Assembly (NCBI GenBank): GCA_026983755.1
Contig: JALSTL010000107.1
Location: 1 to 11,156 of the forward strand
Direction of reading: 5' to 3'
Length of the DNA: 11,156 bases
Origin: Melioribacteraceae bacterium
GTDB lineage: Bacteria; Bacteroidota; Ignavibacteria; Ignavibacteriales; Melioribacteraceae
Of the stretch, positions 5,320 to 11,156 are shown in pieces. Every line of letters starts with the position of its first letter. Position 1 is the first letter of the stretch. Below the pieces are notes generated by a model. The model ran no database searches. It saw only the letters and a program-made list of their open reading frames with translations, and had not been told where the DNA came from. The translations under genes and the position numbers were made by a program.

Positions 5320-7491
5320 CTATCCGGCTGCATCAAAACGGTGAACGGAATAGATGCCTTTATTTCTTTTCAGTTTTTCTATTAAATTATTTAATTGTTT
5401 TAGGTTTTCTATATATACTGTTATTTGTCCCTCAAAAACGGAATCGTTAGATGAAATATTAACGGATTTAATGTTTGTATTTTTAAAACCGGCAATACTA
5501 TTTGATATATCTTTTAAAATACCGGGTCTGTCTTCTCCTTTAATTGATATACCCGCAAGAAAATGCGTTCCTTTTGTTCGGGGCCATTCTACTGGAACCA
5601 ATCTGTTTTCGTTATGCTCCGAAAGAGTAAGAAGATTTTTACAATTTTTTCTGTGAATTTTTATTCCTTCTCCAATTGTTATATAACCGATTATAGGATC
5701 TCCGGGAATAGGATTACAACATTTTGCATAATTATATACCAAGCCTTTATGTTCGCCACCAACAACCAAATCTCCGGCATCTTTACGCGCCAATTGGGCA
5801 AAGCTGTTAAATTCCAAACTATGAGCAATTTCTTCTTTCGGTGTTTCGGGAGCAAGGATGTCATCAAGATTAATCTTTTCTTGGGCAACAGCAATAAAAA
5901 ATTTCGATTTGTTCTCGTATTTAAGTTTTGAAATTAATTTGTTTAATTCATTTGATGTAAAAACCATTTTTAATTTTTTAAGTTTCTTTTCCCAAATCTC
6001 TTTTCCGGCATTAACGGCAATGTCTTCTTCTTTTTTAATAAATTTTCTAATATTGGATTTGGCTTTATGCGTTTTAACAAACTGCAACCAACTTCTATTG
6101 GGATGTTGATTTTTAGATGTTAATATTTCCACTTGATCTCCACTGTTTAATACGGTACTTAACGGAACTATTTTGCCGTTTACTTTTGCACCAATGCAAT
6201 GGTAACCCACTTTACTGTGAATTTCATAAGCAAAATCGACAGGTGTTGAATTTGTAGGTAATATTTTCAAATCTCCTTTTGGTGTAAATATATAAATTTC
6301 ATCTTGATATAAATTCAATTTGAAACTGGCTAAAATTTCATTACTTGCTTCACCTTTTGATGAAACACTTTCAAAAATATCTCTTATCCAATTTACCCAT
6401 TCTTCCAAATCCGGATTACTACTTGAAATGTTTTCTTTATATTTCCAATGTGCCGCAACACCTTTTTCGGCTATTTCGTGCATTTTTCTTGTCCTTATTT
6501 GAATTTCTACAAGCTTGCCTTCCGGACCAATTACAGTATTATGAATTGACTGGTAATTGTTTTTTTTCGGTACTGAAATAAAATCTTTAAATCTATCGGG
6601 AATAGGTTTAAATAATTGATTAAAAATTCCCAAAACATAATAGCAATCGTTAATATCGTTACTTTCAAGAATAATTCTAATTGCAGATAGGTCGTATATA
6701 TCTTCCAACGGTTTGTTTTGTTCAATCATTTTTCTGTAAATGCTGTAAAAGTGTTTAGGGCGTCCGTCAATTTCGAATTTGAGATCGTGTTCTTTTAGTT
6801 TTTTTATTATAGGTTCCGTTACTCTTTTTATGTAAGCTTCTCTTTCTTTTCTTGTTTCTTGTAGTTTTTTTGCAATTTCGTTGTATGCTTCTTTGTTTAA
6901 GAATTTAAATGCCAAGTCTTCCAATTCCCATTTAACCCTTGCCAAACCGAAACGATGCGCAAACGGAGCGTATATTTCCAATGTTTCCATTGCAATTCGT
7001 CTTTGTTTGTGCGGACTAACAAACTCCAATGTTCTCATATTATGAAGTCTATCTGCAAACTTAACAAGTATAACACGAACGTCGTTTATCATTGAAAGTA
7101 AAAGTTTTCTGTAGTTTTCAGCTTGTGTAATATTCTGTCCGTGAAACACACCGCCTATTTTAGTTACTCCATCAACAATATCGGCTATTTCTTTACCAAA
7201 CTCTTGTTCAATAAATTCTATACTAACATCAGTATCTTCAACAACATCATGCAGAAGTGCACTTATAACGGATACATCATCAAGCGGAATTTCTCTGGCA
7301 ACAATCATAGCCACTTCGTAAGGATGAATAAAGTATGCTTCTCCCGAAGCTCTGAAGTGATTTTTATGTGCTTCAAAACTTAGTTTAAATGCTTTTTTTA
7401 TTAATAATTCGTTTACCGAACGTAAATTTTCCTTGCATATTTTTAATAAGTTTTGAAGAAGTTTTTTTACTTTATCATCTGTTAGTTTCAT
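5320..7491 (-). CDS. rel: Bifunctional (p)ppGpp synthetase/hydrolase (Rel/SpoT, RSH family)
   Basis: A 723-residue long RSH protein with the full domain order. It makes and breaks the stringent-response alarmone (p)ppGpp in the cytosol. The hydrolase (HD) domain is about 20-190 with Arg47, His56, His81-Asp82, Glu85-Asp86 and Asp147, so hydrolysis should work. The synthetase domain is about 235-350: GRPKHFYS at 243-250, YDLSAIRII at 266-274, RFKD at 300-303 (the RXKD motif linked to bifunctional enzymes), YQSIH at 313-317, and VEIQIRT at 328-334 with Glu329. The usual NGYQS reads NNYQS. A TGS domain covers about 397-458, a Cys-containing segment (YAKCCNPIPGD, 588-598, then HRKNC near 613-617) follows, and an ACT domain closes at about 645-720. 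No Shine-Dalgarno is obvious at the ATG. It is the only RSH gene here. Confidence 0.98.
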   Translation of the reverse strand: MKLTDDKVKKLLQNLLKICKENLRSVNELLIKKAFKLSFEAHKNHFRASGEAYFIHPYEVAMIVAREIPLDDVSVISALLHDVVEDTDVSIEFIEQEFGKEIADIVDGVTKIGGVFHGQNITQAENYRKLLLSMINDVRVILVKFADRLHNMRTLEFVSPHKQRRIAMETLEIYAPFAHRFGLARVKWELEDLAFKFLNKEAYNEIAKKLQETRKEREAYIKRVTEPIIKKLKEHDLKFEIDGRPKHFYSIYRKMIEQNKPLEDIYDLSAIRIILESNDINDCYYVLGIFNQLFKPIPDRFKDFISVPKKNNYQSIHNTVIGPEGKLVEIQIRTRKMHEIAEKGVAAHWKYKENISSSNPDLEEWVNWIRDIFESVSSKGEASNEILASFKLNLYQDEIYIFTPKGDLKILPTNSTPVDFAYEIHSKVGYHCIGAKVNGKIVPLSTVLNSGDQVEILTSKNQHPNRSWLQFVKTHKAKSNIRKFIKKEEDIAVNAGKEIWEKKLKKLKMVFTSNELNKLISKLKYENKSKFFIAVAQEKINLDDILAPETPKEEIAHSLEFNSFAQLARKDAGDLVVGGEHKGLVYNYAKCCNPIPGDPIIGYITIGEGIKIHRKNCKNLLTLSEHNENRLVPVEWPRTKGTHFLAGISIKGEDRPGILKDISNSIAGFKNTNIKSVNISSNDSVFEGQITVYIENLKQLNNLIEKLKRNKGIYSVHRFDAAG

Positions 7492-7510
7492 AATTTATTT
7501 TGTTGTTGCT

Positions 7511-8524
7511 TTACTTTAACAATTTTCGTTTTAATTGCTTTACTCTTTCAATTCTTTTTTCCAGTCTTTGTTTAATTTTAACAGAATTAATTTCAAAATC
7601 AAGTATTTCATTACATAATTTTAATGCTTTGTTTTTATCGTTTTTCTTGTAATATAGCATTGCCAATTTATGTTTTAGAACTATGTCGTTATACATATTT
7701 CTGAATTTCAATGTTTCTAGGGAAGTTAGTATTTCTTTATAGGTAGAAATTGATTTGTTAATATCGGTATCTTCGTATGCTCTTGCCAAACTCCATTTGA
7801 AAAATCTTGATTCTGGATATTTTTTTAACATTTTTTTTGCCAAGTATATTGCTTTGTTGTTTTCTCTATAATCTATGTAAATCCAAATTAAAGAATAAGC
7901 GGCAAGATAAAAATTATATGAAGAATGTTTAACTGCTTTTTCCAATAAATTGATTCCTTTTTTTCTGTCGTCTTTAATAAACGGGAGCCATAAAAGATAT
8001 TTTGTTTTTGCGCTTTTCCAATATGTATAAGTTCCAGCGGCAATGTAAGCTTCGTAAAAGTTCGGTTTTATTTCCATACATTTTTTAAAACTTTTTAAAG
8101 ATTTTACACCATTTGACAATGCTGTAAAAATATTATTTTGTAAAGCGTTATAATAAGCGGAATAGCCCGATATTAGAGCTTGGTAATAATTATTCCAAAG
8201 ATTTTTATTATCTTTATTCAACAGCTTTTTTGTTTTTTTGCGGGCTTCATCCAAAAGACTATCTATATACTGATTATGAAATCCTTCTTCGTAATCAGCA
8301 GACTTTGCTATTTCCGTTGCCGCCATATAAATATTTCCCAAAGGGTTATCCGGGTATGTTTTTTCAAGGAAAGCAAATGTATTTTTTGCCACGGAATAAT
8401 TTTGCAATAAAATTTGATTTATTCCGGCAGCTAAAAGAGAATCAACAACCTTATCGGGAAAAGTTTGAGCCGAAAGAGTTGTAAAAAAACTTAGATAAAT
8501 TATGAAATTTTTAAAGCGTACCAA
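7511..8524 (-). CDS. Exported tetratricopeptide-repeat-like protein of unknown function
   Basis: I do not recognise a named family. From the TTG at 8524 the protein is 337 residues: a basic start (VRFKN), a hydrophobic stretch FIIYLSFFTTL, and LSAQ as a likely signal peptidase I site near residue 19. The rest is almost wholly helical with TPR-like pairs, for example around INQILLQNYSVAKNTFAFLE (35-54), GINLLEKAVKHSSYNFYLAA (190-209) and NNKAIYLAKKMLKKYPES (222-239), ending in a Lys/Arg-rich helix. Such proteins usually act as periplasmic or surface scaffolds. The start is uncertain. GTG 8545 and ATG 8542 give a less typical signal peptide with two Glu, whereas TTG 8524 has GGAG (complement of 8534-8537) 9 bases upstream. 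All choices overlap the end of upp. It lies 19 bp ahead of the RSH gene. Confidence 0.75.
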   Translation of the reverse strand: MVRFKNFIIYLSFFTTLSAQTFPDKVVDSLLAAGINQILLQNYSVAKNTFAFLEKTYPDNPLGNIYMAATEIAKSADYEEGFHNQYIDSLLDEARKKTKKLLNKDNKNLWNNYYQALISGYSAYYNALQNNIFTALSNGVKSLKSFKKCMEIKPNFYEAYIAAGTYTYWKSAKTKYLLWLPFIKDDRKKGINLLEKAVKHSSYNFYLAAYSLIWIYIDYRENNKAIYLAKKMLKKYPESRFFKWSLARAYEDTDINKSISTYKEILTSLETLKFRNMYNDIVLKHKLAMLYYKKNDKNKALKLCNEILDFEINSVKIKQRLEKRIERVKQLKRKLLK

Positions 8525-9137
8525 AAGTTCTGTCTCCGGCATCACCCAAACCTGGCAATATATATCCGTTGGAATTAAGTTCTCTATCTAAAGTAGCAGT
8601 GTATATCGGAACATCCGGATGCTCTTTGGATAAACGTGCCACACCTTCGGGCGCAGCAATTAAAGAAGCCATTACGCAATCATTAGCTCCTTTGTCTTTT
8701 AAAAATTGAAAAGCCGCCGAAGCACTTCCACCGGTTGCAAGCATAGGGTCCAATACAATAACTTTCGAAGTATCGAGATTTTTTGGTGCTTTATAGTAAT
8801 AGTCTATTGGTTTAAGCGTTTGTTCGTCTCGCTGCAAACCGATGTGACCAACTTTTGCATTTGGTATCATTTCAATAAATGAATTAACCAAACTTAATCC
8901 CGCACGTAAAACCGGAACAAGCACAATTTGTTTTTTTAAGTTATAACCTTTTGTAATTTCAAGGGGTGTTTCAACTTCAAATTCTCTTAGTTCAAACTCG
9001 TTACTAATTTCAATTGCAAGTGCGTAAGCTATTCTTCTTAAAGCCAAACGGAATTGGTATTCCTTTGTTTCTTTATTTCTTAAATATGTAATGTCTCTGC
9101 TAATTAAAGGATTGGAAACTAGTTTCAGATTATCCAT
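8511..9137 (-). CDS. upp: Uracil phosphoribosyltransferase
   Basis: A 208-residue cytosolic pyrimidine-salvage enzyme that joins uracil and PRPP to give UMP and pyrophosphate. The length matches the family. The PRPP-binding loop VIVLDPMLATGGSASA is at 126-141, the upstream VPVLRAGLSLV at 74-84 is the conserved PVLRAG segment, and the uracil-binding C-terminus reads GYILPGLGDAGDRTFGTL at 191-208. All are strong signatures. The ATG is preceded by AAGGAG at about 7 bases, and this ribosome site lies inside the end of the upstream flavoprotein gene, whose stop overlaps the upp start by 8 bases. Downstream, the TPR protein gene starts inside its 3' end. These overlaps suggest translational coupling within one transcript. 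No transporter gene (uraA type) is beside it. Confidence 0.97.
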   Translation of the reverse strand: MDNLKLVSNPLISRDITYLRNKETKEYQFRLALRRIAYALAIEISNEFELREFEVETPLEITKGYNLKKQIVLVPVLRAGLSLVNSFIEMIPNAKVGHIGLQRDEQTLKPIDYYYKAPKNLDTSKVIVLDPMLATGGSASAAFQFLKDKGANDCVMASLIAAPEGVARLSKEHPDVPIYTATLDRELNSNGYILPGLGDAGDRTFGTL

Positions 9138-10497
9138 AAATATTCTCCTTTATTTTTCTACCCAGCACCGAAAGTAAATTAACAAACGGCGAAAGAGGAG
9201 GTGTATAGTTGTAATCCATTTCGGATAGGGAAAATACCGAATTTTTATTATAAATCATATTGCTGATTATATCTGCATATCCGGAAACTTCCGTTTTGCC
9301 TACAAATGTGGCTCCGAGTATTATTTTTTTATTTGTATCATAAATAATTTTACCGAATACTTTTTCCGAACAAGGCATTACTTTTACTTTGTTGGGAACT
9401 ACCGCAGTAACATTTCGAGCAGGATAATTATTTTCGATTATTTGTTTTGTTGTTAAACCTACATGAGCAATAAAATTATCAAATAATTTAAATGCGGTGT
9501 TTAAAATAACCGGTTTGGCAGAAGCATTTCCACCGGCGGCATTTACACCTGCAATATGACCAAAATGATGTGCAAGTGTGGCAAGCGGAATATAATCGTT
9601 TTTATTTGTTATTTTATTTACAACTTCAATATTATCACCGGCTGCATAAATATGCGGATTGGATGTTTTTAATTTGCTATCGACAATCACACCGCCGAAT
9701 TTTCCTAATTTCAAATTAGCGGTTTCAGCCAGATAGTTATTCGGTTTTACTCCTGCGGCAACTATTGCCAAATCAAAATCTATATATCTTCCCTTATATT
9801 TAAATTGTTTGAATTTATTATCGGAAATTATGAATTTGCTTTTTTCATCCGAAGTTAAGAAACTTACTTTGTTTTTTGTTAAAAAATCCAAAATAAAATA
9901 TCTTGCTTCTTCTTCCATAGTAGGCATAGGCAATTTTTCCAAATCCAACACCGAAACATCATAACCTATTTGTTTAAATGCGCCTGCAGTTTCCAATCCG
10001 ATATAACCGGAACCAATTATTAAAATTTTACCTTTTGTTAATTTGGAAATATAATTTTTAATATTTAAGTAATCATTTACGGATTTTAACTTGAAAACAT
10101 TTTCCAAAGAAAAAGGAAGTTCGGAAATCTCTTTTGCTACAGAACCCGTTGTTAAAATAACTTTGTCGTAATTGAATTCAACAGTTCTGTTTGTATTTTT
10201 ATCAACTACTTCCAGCTCTTTATATTTTGTATCAATATTTTTTACATAATGTTTTGTAAAAACTTTAACACCTTTTGTTTTATAAAAAGATTCGGGATTA
10301 AAATAAACAATTTTATTATAGTCTGAAATTTCGCCGGAAATAAGATAGGGCAATTCACACGTACCGGTAGAAATAAACTCTCCGGCTTCAATAAGAATAA
10401 CTTCGGCATTAGGGTTTGTACGTTTTGCTTTAGCCGCAGCAGCTGGTCCGGCGGCATTACCACCAATAACAATTATTTTGTTTGAGGATTTATACAT
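9130..10497 (-). CDS. FAD/NAD(P)-dependent oxidoreductase, CoA-disulfide reductase / NADH oxidase-like
   Basis: A 455-residue two-dinucleotide-binding flavoprotein (pyridine nucleotide-disulfide oxidoreductase class III-like). The FAD site is IIVIGGNAAGPAAA at 8-21, the NAD(P) site ILIIGSGYIGLETA at 158-171, and the second FAD motif IYAAGD at 283-288. A single redox Cys47 in STGTCELPY (43-51) matches the SxxxCxxPY motif of CoA-disulfide reductases, persulfide reductases and related NADH oxidases. There is no CxxxxC pair, so it is not a lipoamide- or thioredoxin-type enzyme. The C-terminal dimer domain ends with DYNYTPPLSP (428-437), like the Tyr-containing segment of CoA-disulfide reductase. 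The likely job is thiol/persulfide redox or peroxide/oxygen handling; the substrate cannot be fixed. The ATG lies 40 bp after der with only a weak AGG ahead, and the stop overlaps upp by 8 bp. Confidence 0.9.
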   Translation of the reverse strand: MYKSSNKIIVIGGNAAGPAAAAKAKRTNPNAEVILIEAGEFISTGTCELPYLISGEISDYNKIVYFNPESFYKTKGVKVFTKHYVKNIDTKYKELEVVDKNTNRTVEFNYDKVILTTGSVAKEISELPFSLENVFKLKSVNDYLNIKNYISKLTKGKILIIGSGYIGLETAGAFKQIGYDVSVLDLEKLPMPTMEEEARYFILDFLTKNKVSFLTSDEKSKFIISDNKFKQFKYKGRYIDFDLAIVAAGVKPNNYLAETANLKLGKFGGVIVDSKLKTSNPHIYAAGDNIEVVNKITNKNDYIPLATLAHHFGHIAGVNAAGGNASAKPVILNTAFKLFDNFIAHVGLTTKQIIENNYPARNVTAVVPNKVKVMPCSEKVFGKIIYDTNKKIILGATFVGKTEVSGYADIISNMIYNKNSVFSLSEMDYNYTPPLSPFVNLLSVLGRKIKENIYG

Positions 10498-10514
10498 TTA
10501 ACCTAGAACGATAA

Positions 10515-10535
10515 AAAATATTTAATTTTAAATAT
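10515..10535 (-). terminator. AU-only hairpin with T-run directly after der (weak terminator candidate)
   Basis: On the minus strand ATATTTA (10535-10529) and TAAATAT (10524-10518) form a perfect 7-bp stem around AAAT, followed by TTTTTAT, starting 2 bases past the der stop. A stem with no G-C pair is weak, so this may only reduce read-through into the flavoprotein gene. Confidence 0.35.
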
Positions 10536-10537
10536 AA

Positions 10538-11156
10538 CTATTTTTCTTTAAAACTAACGGTAATAGGTATGCCTTTAAAACCAAAGTGCTCACGAATTTT
10601 TCTTTCTAAAAATCGTCTGTAATGTTCCGGCATTTCTTTGCTATTACTTGTAAAGAAAAGGAAAATGGGATATTTGTCTCCTACTTGCGTTACATATTTA
10701 ATTTTTATTTCTTTCCCTCTCTTGGTTGCCGGAGGTTGGTTACGTTTTATTTCTTCAAGAAGTATTTCGTTTAATGTACTTGTAGGTATTTTCTTTTTTC
10801 TTTCTTGTTGCAGTTCTTTAGCCATTTCAATTAGTTTAAAAACACGTTGCTTGGTAAGAGCAGAAATAAATATTATTGGGAAGTAAGCATTGCTGCCAAG
10901 TTTATTTAATATTTTTTTGGAAAATTCCTTTGCGGTATTTGTTTCTTTTTCAATCAAATCCCATTTATTAACTGCAAGAATAATAGCCTTTCTTCTTCTA
11001 ACAGCTTCATCAATTATTTTTTGATCTTGATTTTCCAATCCGCTTTGCGCATCAATCATAATTATGGCAACGTCGCATTTACTTAGTGCACGCCAAGTTC
11101 TAACATTGGAATAAAATTCTATATTCTCTTTTACTTTTGTTCTTTTTCTTAAACCG
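10538..11156 (-). CDS. der: Ribosome-assembly GTPase Der (EngA), C-terminal 205 residues, cut by window edge
   Basis: The open reading frame continues to the right window edge, upstream of the internal Met at 11059, so the true start lies outside. The visible 205 residues begin with GLRKRTKVKENIEFYSNVRT, the residues right after the DTA of the G3 motif in the second GTPase domain of Der. NKWD (G4) is at about visible residues 63-66 and SAL (G5) at 98-100. From about 120 a KH-like domain follows, ending in FGFKGIPITVSFKEK, as in full-length Der proteins. Der is an essential cytosolic double-GTPase that binds the 50S subunit during ribosome maturation. The gene ends with TAG. An AU-rich hairpin and the flavoprotein gene follow within 40 bp. 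Confidence 0.97.
   Translation of the reverse strand, partial: GLRKRTKVKENIEFYSNVRTWRALSKCDVAIIMIDAQSGLENQDQKIIDEAVRRRKAIILAVNKWDLIEKETNTAKEFSKKILNKLGSNAYFPIIFISALTKQRVFKLIEMAKELQQERKKKIPTSTLNEILLEEIKRNQPPATKRGKEIKIKYVTQVGDKYPIFLFFTSNSKEMPEHYRRFLERKIREHFGFKGIPITVSFKEK

Noticed and set aside
5313..5336. Upstream starts for ruvX overlapping the RSH gene
   Set aside because: ATG 5312 lies just past the RSH stop and gives the normal family N-terminus.
5691..5894. Minus-strand overlapping frames inside the RSH, Der-adjacent and flavoprotein genes
   Set aside because: They are out-of-frame shadows of strongly supported coding sequence with no recognisable domain.
2713..10886. Plus-strand reading frames of 60-134 codons opposite the minus-strand genes
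   Set aside because: All lie antisense to well-supported genes, are rich in Phe, Ile, Cys and Asn as expected from the complement of Lys/Asn/Glu-rich AT-biased genes, and show no family motifs.
1..11156. tRNA, rRNA, CRISPR, transposase, attachment sites
   Set aside because: I looked for these on both strands and saw no cloverleaf-like conserved segments, repeat-spacer arrays, transposase motifs or long direct repeats.

Overview
The window is a strongly AT-rich stretch of bacterial chromosome in which every convincing gene is on the minus strand, so transcription runs from high to low coordinates. Protein signatures (a long RelA/SpoT enzyme, a CtpA with a charged C-terminal tail, a YbbR-type protein beside tmk) and the base composition suggest the Bacteroidota/Chlorobiota/Ignavibacteriota group, perhaps an ignavibacterium. 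That placement is inferred from sequence feel, not from a search. Recognisable Shine-Dalgarno sequences precede several genes, which fits Bacteroidota proper less well.

Read in the direction of transcription, the first block (11156 to 4878) is a tightly packed housekeeping run. It holds the C-terminal part of the ribosome-assembly GTPase Der, a CoA-disulfide-reductase-like flavoprotein, uracil phosphoribosyltransferase (upp), an exported tetratricopeptide protein, a bifunctional (p)ppGpp synthetase/hydrolase, and the Holliday-junction resolvase-like/16S rRNA maturation nuclease RuvX (YqgF). Gaps are 40 bp or less and several genes overlap, so an operon is likely.

The second block (4877 to about 3680) is the unusual one. 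It is a compact unit with two genes for bacterial microcompartment (BMC) shell proteins, preceded by a good sigma-70-type promoter and a perfect 17-bp palindrome, and closed by a clear intrinsic terminator. The first protein is an orthodox PduA/EutM-type hexameric shell protein. The second has a BMC domain with an altered pore loop, followed by a long lysine-rich linker and a compact C-terminal helical module. No encapsulated enzyme, aldehyde dehydrogenase, BMC-T or pentamer gene lies in the window, so this looks like an orphan or satellite shell locus placed between housekeeping genes.

The third block (3669 to 487) is a closely coupled set: a membrane-anchored YbbR/CdaR-type protein, thymidylate kinase (tmk) and a carboxy-terminal processing protease (CtpA/Prc). 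Spacing is 1 bp, then a 1-bp overlap. A 347-bp AT-rich gap follows, and then the first 46 codons of the chaperone gene htpG, which runs off the left edge.

No rRNA, tRNA, CRISPR array, insertion sequence or phage gene was seen. The most noteworthy features are the self-contained BMC cassette, the C-terminal extension of its second protein, the palindrome upstream of it, and a terminator that ends only about a dozen bases before the next start codon.
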